NCBI RefSeq assembly: GCF_000764305.2
Contig: NW_025936095.1
Span: 62,001-126,000 of the forward strand
Direction: 5' to 3'
DNA length: 64,000 nt
Source: Hyalella azteca
Taxonomy: Eukaryota; Arthropoda; Malacostraca; Amphipoda; Hyalellidae
Shown here: piece after piece, positions 47,501 to 59,828 of the stretch
Position numbering within the stretch: the first letter of the stretch is position 1
Layout: each line of letters starts with the position of its first letter
The notes under the pieces: model-generated
Seen by the model: the letters and a program-made list of their open reading frames with translations, nothing else
Databases searched by the model: none
What the model was told of the DNA's origin: nothing
Translations under genes and position numbers: made by a program

Positions 47501-48383
47501 TATACGCAAGCGCGATGTTACTCGCCTCACCATAAGGCCAGTTTGCGCCTTGCGGCTATAATTTACTGTAAATGATAACATTCACTGCTTGTAATTTTTC
47601 CAGATTATTTCATAAGGGGGTTAAGGGAATTTCATTGACATTTTCCATCGCCATTGACGCGAACTGAGGACAAATGCCACCAAATCTCTGATGAGCTTAC
47701 GGACTTAGCCACCTTCGTTGGCGGCAGGATTGAGTTGAAATTGATATTTACATCGACGCTGGCGATCATGCGACTTAAATAAAAATATCTGGGAGGGATG
47801 ATCCTGAGACAGTGTCACGCTAGAGTGCATACTTGCTCACTCGTTCATGCTGTTGCATGTCAGGTCAGAGTGCATCCATGCACACTCGGGCAGGCTTGCG
47901 TGTAGTTTAGCAGGTTAGAGCGCATCGTTGCGCTAATTTAGGTTTAGCAATGAAATACAACACCTCTTTCCTCTATCTATTTATCTATTTTTCAGTAAAT
48001 TCCAATCTTTCCCATCAGAACTTGTTCAATTCACATTTCCCTGTTTATATGATTTTGCATTTTCTTTTTCTAAAGATAGTTACTTTTTTCCTTCCTAATA
48101 TTGGATGTCCTTATTAGTTTTGATCATCACTTTTCTTCTCTAAACTTGTCATTTTCTCTTGAATAAAGTGATAGGCTTTCATATTCACTTTGTTAATTTT
48201 TCTTTATCTTAAAGTCTCATACCTTCTTCGTCACTTTTTTATAATTTATAGCCAGTACTTCATTGATTTACACTTTTTTTTTTTAAAGGCCTCCCACACT
48301 CACCATTCCAACAAAAAAAAAGGAATTGATTTTATTAATTAAAAACAGGGAATGGTTTCATGTCAATGATCAGGGCCCGGACC

Positions 48384-48680
48384 TTAACGCCTCTGATGGT
48401 GGCCTACACCGACTCCGAGGGTCACTGAGCTGTGACGCGAGCGAGGAGCGGGCCCACACTGCCGGCCCAAACTCGCGTCCTCGGGCAAAGCGATACCTGC
48501 GTTCCCATTGCGCCACTCATCCACCGCCATCCGCAAACTGTCGTCCCCGGCCAGTCGTACATTATGTAAAACAGCATCAACTAGGCCACGGACGGAGTGG
48601 AGTGACGATATGAACGCAGGGAGCGCGTTGTCCTTTGACATACGGATACCCAGGCCTCCCAGCCGGACACTTTATACACT
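48384..48680 (-). mobile_element. LINE reverse-transcriptase C-terminal fragment
   Basis: On the minus strand the frame reads VRLGGLGIRMSKDNALPAFI SSLHSVRGLVDAVL..., a GGLGI/ALPAF signature common in the C-terminal part of non-LTR retrotransposon reverse transcriptases. GC content is about 60%, far above the surroundings. Only about 90 codons remain before a stop at 48,384. There is no poly(A) tail or target duplication that I can define. Confidence 0.75.
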
Positions 48681-49108
48681 TTACACTTTATAGCTCTATT
48701 TATACCACTACTCTCACTCAATGTACTTTTTACTTTGTTTTGCTTTGACTCATTTAACTTCACCCGGCCAGTGTCCATTGCGCTGATATTCTATTGAGTG
48801 TGTGTGTGCAGATCCAATGCAGTTTACTGGCAACTTGATGAGTTCTAGAATATTGCCCGTGTGCTCCAAGGAAATATGTCACTCAGCACTACAAAACTGT
48901 GTTTGTGGTACTATTGTTACGATGCACTGACACTTCATGAACTTTATGTTTGTATTATAGTACTTTCTTGTAAATTTATTTAACGCATTGCTTAATATCT
49001 CACTGAACCGATTCTATAATTGTGTATTTATGTATGCATTTCTTAATATCTCACTATACTGATTTCTTCTGTCACACTCGCTCATTAATTATCGGCCTGA
49101 GTCCATAC

Positions 49109-49167
49109 ATTGATGGTCCACACCGACGAGCTTGCGGGAAACGTTTTCGATGCATGTGATTATACAT
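49109..49167 (-). CDS. TFAM: Candidate TFAM first coding exon (targeting sequence)
   Basis: An ATG at 49165-49167 (minus) opens MYNHMHRKRFPQARRCGPS, an Arg-rich, acid-free N-terminus of the kind that targets mitochondria. A possible donor, AT|GTATGG, leaves two bases, exactly the phase needed by the next firm TFAM exon (42,485-42,639). The joined protein would be about 255 residues, normal for an arthropod TFAM. The donor is only moderate and the intron would be about 6.5 kb, full of transposons. I place it as the best candidate found, not as proven. Confidence 0.35.
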
Positions 49168-50742
49168 GCCGCGCTTTGGTAACCAAGCAACGGACTCTAC
49201 CGCTCGAGTTGTGCAGTGGTTGCAAGAAGTGACTTCGAGAGATGTAGCAGTTTGTGGAGGTTAATCTCTTCGACTCCAAGATCAGAGCTTAATATGTTAT
49301 TTAATTGTGCAAGGAACGATCTAAATTTATTCAAATATTCCTTTCGTTAGTTTACTTGTAAAGTTTTTTATTTTTGTCGCATTTTCCAATAACGAATGCT
49401 TTTTTTCAAATGCTAACGTAACGTTTTTGATTAAAAATATTGCTCCCCATCTCCGTTCTTTATATTCGATTTCGCTATAGAGTTTTTGATTTCTATCCCA
49501 TTTTCCAATAACGAACGTTTTTTCAAAGGCTAACGTAACGTTTTTGATGAAAAATATTGCTCCCCTCCTACGTTCTTTACATTCGACCAAGCGACGTTTA
49601 AATCATATCGGAAAACAGCGCTGTGGGCTTCCACTAAAGTGAGCGTTGCGCGGTTGCGTTTCATTAAAACTTTCATATGGAAGCCACGCCGGGCGCTGCC
49701 TTTTGCCATGCCAAGCTTCATGCAATTTTGGCATTTAGATTTGCAGGAGTTATCTTCTAGCATATTTCTTGAGGAAAAATACGAGTTCTGATTCTTTCTG
49801 CGAACAGTTTGTTGTTCTTGTGACTATCAAAAAATATCATCCGTGAATCTATATTTTATCGGCTACTTGCCTGTCGTGTTCTCATGAGTTCTCACATTTT
49901 GTTCGTACATATTATGTTTTTCACTAAGTCAGAGCTTATTGATTATTATTGACAATTGCTACTACTATCCAGAATAAAAAGAAACTAAATTTTAATGAAA
50001 AGCTAACATTTATTGACGATTCGTGATCGAGAGATAAGGAAACTGTGAAGTATACAATGTTCTGGAGGGATCAACGACTAAAAACTGGGAAAAATTATTG
50101 CTTTTCGGTTGAAAACGAACTACACTTGATATTGATTTTTCTCTGTTTGCACATATGTTAGGAATCTCAGCGGACAGTTACGACTCGCTTGTGTTGAAAA
50201 GGTGATTAATGAAAAAGAATGTTGCAGTTGAACACAAGTTATAATTTTTTCAGTGGTACTGGCTTGTAGATAGCATGCAGTTAGAACACTTATGTGCTTA
50301 GAATTATTCTTTTCTTTTCAGGTTACAAGTTACACGTAATTTACGCAGATATCCAATACTTAGTAACCTGAACAATGATCGGAATTACTACGTTTGAAAT
50401 ATTCACTTTTGATTAAGTTTTCAGTGTGTAAATTTACTACAACTGTGAAGGGAGTTGCTGAAGTGCAAAAAATATACTCGAGGACTGATAGCTCTTCTGA
50501 AACGATCTGTGCGAAAACATTTCCTGTGCTGGTATTGACCTTATTTATGCTGGCTCTTGAACCAAGGCTCATAAGTTTTGATTCCACTCTCACATGAGAA
50601 AAAGTGCTTGTTGCGACCTCTAGCTGGCATGTAGGTGGATTCAGTGATGACGTATTCGAATAACTGTTAGTTTAGTGTTCGATCCCAAAACACTAAAACT
50701 TCCAGAAGAATTATCGTTTTGTTATCCAGCGACTGTAACGTC
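49168..50742. promoter_or_regulatory. Possible divergent promoter region between TFAM and the mannosidase
   Basis: If 49,109-49,167 is TFAM exon 1, about 1.6 kb separates the two divergent start codons. The TFAM-proximal part (49,080-49,260) is less AT-rich and contains GGTAACCAAGCAACGG, a palindrome-like element. A 120-bp tandem duplication lies at 49,355-49,590. No TATA box is obvious. Confidence 0.25.
49355..49590. repeat. About 120-bp tandem duplication
   Basis: Both copies contain CATTTTCCAATAACGAA, GCTAACGTAACGTTTTTGAT, AAAAATATTGCTCCCC and CGTTCTTTA. They start at about 49,355 and 49,478. Confidence 0.85.
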
Positions 50743-51057
50743 ATGAAAGTGTTCAGACGAGGCCACCTCCGCGTGTTGACGTTAGGAGGCGTCGCGTTCC
50801 TCGTTCTCCTCTACGTTTACTTCCACTCCTCATCCTCCGACTCCACGACGTCTCTCACCAACCCTGCGTCCAACAACGCGCTCGTCGTCGTCAGCGACGG
50901 CGACGCGGCACCCGCAGCGTCACCCGCCCGTAAGGACGTGGAGCTGAGCGGCCTGGCGGTGGCCGGGCAGAAGACTCCCAACGACCAGTGCCCCGCTCTG
51001 CGCTCCGCCGTCACCGACGTCAACACCGTCGCTCAGTTCCCGCTCTTCGAGTTCCAG
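50743..51057 (+). CDS. Golgi alpha-mannosidase class II (GH38), first coding exon
   Basis: Class II mannosidases trim mannose from N-glycans in the Golgi. The ATG at 50743 begins MKVFRRGHLRVL, a basic cytosolic tail followed by a membrane anchor (about residues 11-27, GGVAFLVLLYVYF), as in type II Golgi enzymes. A Ser/Thr/Ala-rich stem follows, then NDQCPALR...DVNTVAQFPLFEFQ, matching the segment of insect mannosidase II/III proteins (Sf9 enzyme, fly alpha-Man-IIb type) just before the catalytic domain. The exon ends in phase 0 at CAG|GTCAGT. An in-frame TTG further upstream is not the start. GC is high compared with the flanks. The exon-intron junction is repeated downstream (see the 72-bp repeat). 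The family call is from remembered sequence features. Confidence 0.8.
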
Positions 51058-51265
51058 GTCAGTCTTCTCAGTTTCTTTTGTATTATTATTGTACATTTTT
51101 CCTATTTCGGTCGTTTCTTCGAGTTCCAGGTCAGTTCTCTCAGTTTCTTGTGTATTATTATTGTACATTTTTCCTATTTCGGTCGTTTCTTCGAGTTCCA
51201 GGTCAGTTCTCTCAGTTTCTTGTGTATTATTATTGTACATTTTTCTTATTTCGGTTGCTTTTCAA
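51048..51265 (+). repeat. 72-bp triplication of the mannosidase exon 1/intron 1 junction
   Basis: The unit contains the last exon bases and the donor, TTCGAGTTCCAGGTCAGT, plus about 54 bases of intron. The donor-bearing words are centred at 51,051, 51,123 and 51,195, exactly 72 apart. Because 72 is a multiple of three and no stop occurs inside, the coding frame stays open through all three copies. Copies two and three are nearly identical, and copy one differs at only a few bases. Confidence 0.95.
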
Positions 51266-53223
51266 ATTTTGTGTCAGATTTAAGAGTAATTACAGGTGAG
51301 TATGTGGAGTCAAGTAATTATCGAGATCGCTTATAATTTCGCTGGTACTGAAAAATTGTTCATTTATCATTTTTGTCTAATCATTACTTTGCTGCTACTG
51401 AAAAATTGTAAGTGTTTTTCTGATGCCGTGTCTTGACTGTAATATTGAAACGGCAACGTCATTGACTCTTTTTTTTTGACATTTCACTGACAGTCAGAAA
51501 AGAATGCCGATGACTTGTGTATATGTTAAAGTATATGTTCAACGGTTAACTCTTGTCTACTGAGGGTAACTCTCGTTACTTGAGCTTTACATAGGAATAC
51601 CACTAACAACGGCTGAGTATGCGCATGGAGTGAGCTCATACTACACAGACCACGCAGTTTTATTAATGCATTAGCAGCAACGAATGTGAATGATGGCACA
51701 GCTTTAATATTGGAAGCCTTTTATAGTGTGACGCTGGCGATCGCGGCGACGTCAACGCAGTTTTACTGGTCAAATGATGATGCGTCTTAATAGTAAAGTT
51801 CTTTGCATTTATAAATGAGACATGTTTTCTAAAAAAATTGGCGTAATGACAAGTTGAGTCAGTATATTTGGAGACATGGATTTCTTATTGAATGTACGAA
51901 ATATAGGTACTCTTAATAGGGATCAAAATTCACGCATGTTTATAGGTGTATCTAACAGATGGGTCATCATCCTATAAAAAATTCGTAGGTACCTTTTTTT
52001 GATTCTATACCTAAGTCCATATTTTAAAAAAGTGCGGTTATGTACACAGCTAAGCATACAGGAAAATACAAGTTTAGCTTTGAGAAAAAAATTATTAGCA
52101 GTTGGAGCTGTGAAAGTCATTTGCACTTGCAATGCTATCCACATGAGGAAACCATTCAAAACCCGATTTTCGTCATCGACCTCACCTCTCATCTACTTTA
52201 CATTCTCTAAATATCTTCTTTGCATTCCTCATCACTGCCACACTTGCTCCATGCAACAAAGTCACAATCACCACAATCCACTGCTAAACTGTTCACCTTC
52301 ACCCCACTCCATTAATCACCTCCTGCTCATTCACAATCACATCCGTTGTGACGCATTTTCTCTCCCACCTCAGGTTGGCATGCAGGCATATACCTTACAA
52401 CTTACATTCCACCCTCAGGTGCTCCACAATTTCTTCCACACCCTTGTTACACATCAAACCGTCATCCTCGCCCGTCTTATTCCCTCCTGTATGTACGTCC
52501 ATTCACAACCAGCGGCTCTGCACTCACACATAACAGGAGGTCCCACTTCTGGCGCCATAATGCATTATACAATCGATCATTCCTCGGCATTGTTTACACT
52601 ACCAGGAGGACATAACACTGATCGTAATACAGATTAGTAAGTTAGGCCGAGAAACAAGTTTAATATTCAATAATATTCCATTATTTTTGAACAATTTTTT
52701 TTATAGTGTTATTAAGTAAAGTGATGCTACAGTAGACTTTTAACGATAAAATGTTGCTTAAACTCATTCCTATTTCCATTGTACATATTATATGACTATA
52801 TAAAGGTGTAGAGGTATCCACTTTATTATCTTTATTTATTCACACATTGAGAATTATGGCCAAGGAAAATTATGGTCGCAATAAATACACGAGGAAACCA
52901 AAAAAACGTGTTATTTTTAAGAAAAAGCCATTCATAAGAAACGTTTCTTTTTAAACAATAGCAAGAATATCAAATACTGTCGTAAAATACTTGTAGGAAA
53001 AACTGAACGCGGGTTACTAGAAAACGGCGATGTTTTCACTCTCTATTTGCCAAAAAATCGTTTTTGTATTCCTTCACTCTATATTGCGGATGTAATTTTC
53101 AGCCGTGCACCCACAAGTGTTGCAATCACACCTGCTGGATTAAATTCCACCCTGCATGATTATGCTTAGGAAACTCCAAAGCTGTGCCGCGCTCGTGCTC
53201 GCCTTTCGCGTGTTTCGCCATCA

Positions 53224-53296
53224 AACTGTTTGCATCATCATCATGATGCAAACAGTTGATGCAAGATATCACATGATGTAAGTTATCTTACATCAT
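53224..53296. repeat. Two adjacent near-perfect palindromes
   Basis: The first has 15-bp arms (AACTGTTTGCATCAT, 53224-53238, and its complement at 53243-53257) with a 4-base loop. The second has 10-bp arms (ATGATGTAAG at 53273-53282 and CTTACATCAT at 53287-53296) with a 4-base loop. Both share the ATGATG core. Confidence 0.9.
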
Positions 53297-55344
53297 TAGT
53301 CCTCCTTTTTTCTTCACCATCATCTTCTATTATCAATCATTTACGTTTTTTTATTTTCTCATTATCATCTACTCGATGTTCTATCAATTCCTGTTACAAA
53401 TTGTATCCATACGCATATATATCTATCAACTAATTATTACTTGATCAGTGATCACTCGGTTGTTTGTTTTAGGCCTTCCTATTTAAGATAGTCTCACTAT
53501 GCAATTATAGTATTTCCGCTTGTTTCTTCTCAGCATTTGCTCCAAGAAACGCGTTTGGCAACTCATCCGAATCATACGGTCCTCCGCAATTCCAATTCCA
53601 CATCCAAGTGCATTGAATCAATCGATTTCGTACGCTTTGCAAGATCAGCGTGTTTTTACTATTATTTTTAGCAATAATGCATTTTTAGATTTAATCATAA
53701 CTTAATTTGCTGCTGTTTTCTTTCTTTCATTTTTCGAGATTATTTTAGTCGCTAATTTTATCGTATGTCTCCCAGCACCACTGTTCTAGTTTTTCAATTA
53801 ATAAAGTAAATTATTACTCTATGACCTTATATACCATCATCGATATTTTTAAAATTCGTATCAATCACTTCCATCTATAAAGTTAAATCAATAGAATATT
53901 TTGGTCAAGTCGGAACCCTTGCTCGAGACTTTAATCGTACAATCTTGAGAGTCTTTCTCATTATCGAGCAACTTCGAGGTCATTAAATTCTCCTCAATAA
54001 ACTTAGAACGCTTATTTGATGTTCGAGAAATGCTGCACAGAAGATTTGCTGCAAAAAATATCTTAATTAGGTGGCTTCTCTGCAATATTCATATCATAAG
54101 TTACTTCAGCAGACTACCAACGAGTTATGTTAACTTGCATTCACTATTTTCTGAATAGAGATGATTGCGTCCGAAACTGTTTTTAAAAACGTGAATAAAC
54201 TCAAAATTTTAAAATTCAAGATCAATATTTCGACTAGGTCGATGTCACTTACGTTAAAATATTAATAACGTATAATAAGCGCATTTTTGTAATATGAGTC
54301 GGAGTTTTCTGTACTGGGTTTGCACGATATTTCATTTTTCCACGTGGCCTCCTCTTTGTGTTGACGTTAGGCGGGGTTGTGTTGGTTGTCCGACATGACA
54401 CAACCGAGGCGTGCCCCACCTTAGGACAGATCGCATTTCGCACCGTCAGGTTGTCTCCGTGTTTTTACTGCTTCCGATCGGTAGCGAACAAATATACTCA
54501 ATGAAATCGTAAGCCTTGGGAAAACCTGATATCTATTATATGAAGAAATTGCAGTTGTTTTCCTGCTACTTAATCCATATTTTTGGGCCCACTGTGGAAC
54601 AGTCGTCAAATTCATTTTCTTAAATTATGATTCAAATTACTTGGATATGTATAACGGATTTAAAATCTTAATTTAATGAGGAACTAAATTTTTTTGTGTG
54701 GCTGAACTATGCTAAATGCTTGGGTTAGCTCTTTGCATATTATCATCAAAGTCACATGATATTTAATAACGATTTTTCGAGAGTATAATGAGGCAAAATC
54801 CAGTCTGTTTTAACGATTGCTCTTGACTCACATCTCATGATCTACTTAAAAATTTGTATGGAAAATTTATGTTCGGATCATATCACAGGCGCTGGATAAT
54901 TAACAGAGTTGGGAATTTCGGTTCCACCGTTCCAGTCGCCGGTGTATATTGTCTCCTGTAATACATAGGGCATTAAAATTCTGAATACAGATTTTTCACA
55001 CATCCGAATGGATCCATAGAAATTTGGAAGTTGGGTCGGAACTACGGGGTTACAGAAATCATAAATACGTATTTTCCTGTGGTATATGCAGACTAACGTA
55101 GCTTCCTTCTATTTGATAGACCTTTCCATTTCGTTGGGCCGGTGAATTTGTTCCCCTTCAGAGAAGCACATTTGATGGCGCAATCTCGTAGAAATAAACG
55201 ACCTATTGCATTTGTTTCAGCTTGTCGCTTATGGCCTCCACGTAACGACCTGTGGAAGGGGACAGCACTCTCGTTTGTTGCTCCTCCAACACGAGAAACT
55301 CAAAGCAGCGTGGCAGTTTATTGTGTCTTTGAGAGCGTCGTCGA

Positions 55345-55500
55345 TTGCTTCAGTTGGTCGCTGTATGAAGCTATGTTCAGAGCAAACGTTTATTGTAACT
55401 GCAAGGGTTCGGCTGATGGCTTCAGTTGGTCGCTGTATGAAACTATTGGTCAGAGAAACTGTTTATTGTAACTGCGATGTCGGTTGATGGTTTCAGTTGC
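55345..55500. repeat. 72-bp tandem duplication, slightly over two copies
   Basis: TTCAGTTGGTCGCTGTATGA recurs at 55349 and 55421, with a partial third TTCAGTTG at 55492. CGTTTATTGTAACTGC is also shared. The frame stays open because the period is divisible by three. Confidence 0.8.
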
Positions 55501-56831
55501 TCTGCCGGTGGTGGTATAGCAAGGTTTTAGCTCTACAACTACTCAGAAAAGCCACAGTTAGACTAGGTTTTCGTACAGACCTGAATATTTATATACCTGT
55601 GCAGTGTGCAATCTATACAGACCTGTGCCTCAGGCGGGCCATTGTGCATCGGTGTTACAGTACCGGAGTGTCATGCCTTGTTGTCACGCTACGCTGATGC
55701 TGCCCCTCATGCCTTGCTGTTATTCACACTGTGACGCTTTTTTCAGAAACTTCATAATTCCGAAATTTAGGATGTGTGTAAATTGGCTTTTTGCCAGAAT
55801 AAGAATGCTAAATCTTTAATCGACAATAGAATAATAGGATTGCGTTGAATGAGAGTAAATTCCGTTGACACTAGCCACATGAACACTCCATCGCATGGGT
55901 ACCACCGTACTACATAACTTTTTATACCTTTTAAGCCTCTCCGTCCCTGTATCCTCGTTCTATCTCGACAATCTCCTCCAAATGCACTTGCCTTGTTTCG
56001 GTGATACGGTCATCTGACATCGTTTAGGCGTCTCGAAAAAAGACACAAGAATTGTATGAAGGACCATTCAATTTTTTTTTATTTTAAAAAAAGTATTCGG
56101 GTAAAATCGTAATAAATAATTTCAATTCAATTGTTTTTAACGTATTCATGTTTTAAGTGGGAGCCACGGAATGCAAATGGTTTCGAGAACCAGTCACAAA
56201 CGAACTCAATTTTTTTAGCAAAAGATTTTTACTGTTTAAAATTTTTGCTTGTAAATACTAGACATGCTGTAAACTGTTGCTCGATGTAGATTAGAACAGG
56301 TTACATATCTATTTAGGCACTTTATCGTGTGTATGGATGCAAAATTTGTTGGAGGTACCGAAAGAAGCTCGTTGATCCACGTTGTGGAAAGAAATGCTCT
56401 TAACCTTCATACAATTCATCATTGATTTTTTAATTTACTTGTTTTACAGCTACAACCATCCCAGTAGGGTTTAATGAAAGACAATATCTTTGCTTAGCCG
56501 TTGAAATCTTGATCAAATCCTCAACACAGGAAAGTGAAATATTGCTGTCAAAAATTTGTCCGCTTTGCCATGTGACGTACCATATATTAGTTTAAATTTT
56601 CTCGTGAACTTGATTGATTATCCATTATCATTATCTTTGATTTTTACTTATCCATTAATTGATCGTTACGTATAACAAGCCTCCCCAGTACTCAGACTTT
56701 CTCACCAACTGCAACTCTACTCCTGAATAAATATTTCAAAAATCTATACCCTACGACCAAAGCTATGATCATCGTATGGCCGTGTACCCGTATATCCCTG
56801 CGGAGGTGGCGGGGCTGTGCTCAGCTACACC

Positions 56832-56981
56832 AGGGCCTATACTTTCAAAAATGTCAAGTGATCGTAAGTTCATATCAGCCAATCATTGACGGCCTTTCAA
56901 GCAAAATCCGCCAATCATAGATAAGAAAATTGAGCGTAAGTACTTACGTTCACTTAACGAATTTTGAAAGTATGGCCCCAG
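56832..56981. mobile_element. MITE, about 150 bp
   Basis: The ends CAGGGCCTATACTTTCAAAA and its imperfect inverted copy (GAATTTTGAAAGTATGGCCC) extend inwards with TCAAGTGATCGTAAG paired to TTACGTTCACTTAA. The whole element can fold on itself. The exact target duplication is unclear because CCAGGGC occurs at both edges. Confidence 0.7.
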
Positions 56982-59519
56982 GGCTAGTCGAAATCTCTGC
57001 AGAGAATGACACCTCTGATGGCGCTATGATGGCTTTAGCAGTGTAAAGTAAACTGATTCGAGGACTTAACTGTCTTTGGCGAGCCTGCATGGTGATGGCA
57101 AATCATGCTGCACAATTTCAATAGTGGAACATTTATTGGTTGTGTAATTCACAACGCTCTCCTTGACGGCATTCAGTCGCTATACACAAGGCCCAATCAG
57201 TTCAAGTCCCGGTGACAACTACCTATGGCAGTGTACGGAATTTTAATTCTACAAGGCTTGTAAATGAATGCCGAGAAGCTGACACAGGTCAGAGGGCAAT
57301 TTAAAAAAAATTGCTTAGTTTGTAAATGCCAACGGTATTTTTATCATAAGGACGTTTCAATATTGACAGATGGTGAATTTTGTGATAATTTATCTGTTCA
57401 ACTACGCCACAGATGCCGAAAATACTGTAGGAGACCTAAAGAGGCCCACGTGGATAAAAGTTTCGCTAAGTTTGGTGATGGGAAGATCGTGGCCTGGGGC
57501 ATGTATTTGTGTGATACGAAATATCAGCACAGTACGAGGAAGATTATTAATGATCAATAGCTTAAAATATGAAATATTAGCTCAATTAGCTCAATATCAA
57601 GAGACATATCATTCGATTCGTAAGTAGGATATCTTCTGGAATCCCTTTTCTATTTTTCAGGGGTATTTTCTATAGACTTTTTAAATTTTCCCACATTTTT
57701 CCCCCTCCTCGTAGATTTTTCGATGTATAATCCAAACCATGTACGAATCAGAAAAAAATTCCTCTAGAGTCGCTATATGATCTTCACAAATCGAATGATT
57801 TGTCTCTCAATGCTGTAGCTTGGAAATCATCGGAGGAGATGGATTTTTATGATGGCGTTTTTGGAAATTTTACTACTTGAGGGCCGAGAGCTAAATAAGT
57901 AAAATTAATTTAAAAAGAGATAAAATGCCAAAAGAAATTTCTTGATACTGTAGCATCAGCTTCCTTATTTTCAATTACTTGAATTGAAGGTACCATCACA
58001 CGTCTTTGTAGATTCTTGTCTAGTTAAACGCGAATAATAAGCTATAAATGTGATTTTTCTTATATACTTATTTATATTGATGGTCATTTTATAAAATTTC
58101 AAAACGGTCTTACGTAAAAAATATTGCATATACATCGCAATTCACGCAATTAATGAGTATAATTTTTTCACGTAATTAATTAATGAGTATAATTTTTTAT
58201 TATAAATGTCTGCTATCATTGGTCAAGTCCATAAAAATTTCATCTGAGATTTGGGAATTGATCATTTAATCGATTTTTTATTTCTTCTGAGAATGCCGAT
58301 TTTAATCATATATATGTTTTTATATTCCTAACGGTTCGTAAACTGCTTAAAAGTAAATTTTATTTACATTGCGCATGAAGAGTTTTGACCTACAAGTAAA
58401 ACGCCCAACATAGGAAAAGCTTGTGCGTCATTCAAAATTTGGGCTAAAAGAGAGGTAAAAGAAATACTCTTGCTTGCATCATGCAGCGGTTTGTCTTGAA
58501 TCCCAAGAAATGTTTGATGCAAATAATTTATAATTTTATTAATCTTTTCGTTATATGAGCCTATTCTATGTTGATACATTAACAGACCTTCGCTCTCTCT
58601 CCTCCACACTCTTTTCGTCCGTGAAGTTTGTTTTATAGGCTGGGACGGATCTGCTGCGCAAAAAATTCTTTTCCCGGCCCAGACAGTCAGATATCGGCCT
58701 CGCCATTAGATTATAATGGACGACATTTGCCTTTCAGCTTGCCTTAACTACCAGCACATCCAACGAGTTATGAACCATGAAATAAGTTTTTAGCTTCGAC
58801 GGTGACGACAGAAGCTTTTGCGTAAAAAGGCTCAACTCGTCAAATACAAATAGACAAACTTTATCATAGAAATATCTATATGCTACAATTTTCATTGCAA
58901 AAATTCTTTTTCCGCTTTCTTTTAACATTGCAAGTTTTTCAATATATGAACCATAAAGACTAAATTGCTATTTGATTTCCGTGAGAATCGCAAGCACCGT
59001 CTGGCAGCTCCTCTGCTGCGATTACCTTTTCAGACCTCCAGGCTTGGAGCTTCTGCTATTGTTTCGCGGCACAGATTATTTTTATATTGTACGACCCTGC
59101 ATGATGAAGAGGCGAATAAAAAGAAATGTTAACAGGACGAAAACGTCTTTTGAGATAGAATAATCACTCAGGGTGAAATGCTAATGAATTTAATTTTACA
59201 TTGAAGTTGTAGTCTTAATTGTTCGAAGCTCCTGAGCTGGATTCTATTGTGCAGATTATGTTGTTAAAAATAATCACTTCTTCAACATTATTGTGAGGAT
59301 ATTCAAAATATTTACTCATTACTTGGCATTTCGTTCAAATAATTTTCGTAGGTTTAATTTTCGAAAATATGAACGCTAAAGAATGATGATAATTGTTTAC
59401 ATAACAATTATAATTATATCATATAAACATAATAATTGAGATTTTTTCTGTAAACATTTGCATAACTGCATTACAAAATCATGCTAATCACTGTTCCTGA
59501 AACCATCACAATAAAAGAT

Positions 59520-59795
59520 TTTCAGATGGCAATGAATTAACAATTGCCCTAGCCTCACCTGACAATTACCCTAACCTAAATTGACAATTACCCTAACCTA
59601 ACCTGACAATTACCCTAACCTCACCCGACAATTACCCTAACCTAACTTGACAATTACCCTAACCTAACCTGACAATTACCCTAACCTCACCCGACAATTA
59701 CCCTAACACTGACAATTACCCTAACCTAACCTGCCAATTACCCTAACCTAACCTGACAATTACCCTAACCTCAACTGACAATTACCCCAACCAAT
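59520..59795. repeat. 22-bp array with telomere-like CCTAA motifs
   Basis: The unit TGACAATTACCCTAACCTAACC recurs about eleven times, with variants ending in CCTCACCCG, CCTAACTTG or CCTAAATTG. Variants partly alternate in threes (66-bp higher-order order). CCCTAACCTAACC equals two to three units of the arthropod telomeric (TTAGG)n complement. The array ends about 40 bp before mannosidase exon 2. Confidence 0.9.
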
Positions 59796-59828
59796 TTGGT
59801 CGCTAACCATGAACATTGTGTTGCGCAG

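Larger units (their letters stand above)
51266..59519 (+). other. Mannosidase intron 1 (most of it)
   Basis: A large intron of about 8.8 kb in total. It contains palindromes at 53.2 kb, a 72-bp duplication at 55.35 kb, a MITE at 56.83 kb and a pyrimidine-rich stretch at 52.19-52.55 kb whose 212-codon open frame is not convincing. No nested gene was identified. Confidence 0.65.

Noticed and set aside
49530..49763. Possible TFAM 5' exon (MAKGSARRGFHMK...)
   Set aside because: Available donors leave phase 0, while the next exon needs two bases from upstream. It also overlaps a tandem duplication.
51999..52637. 212-codon plus-strand open frame in the mannosidase intron
   Set aside because: It begins without ATG, is His/Ser/Leu-rich from a pyrimidine-biased strand and shows no motif. 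Its length is explained by low G content.
57264..57627. Plus-strand frames with several Cys residues (CLVCKC...RCRKYC)
   Set aside because: The Cys spacing matches no zinc-binding family I know, and there are no supporting splice sites.
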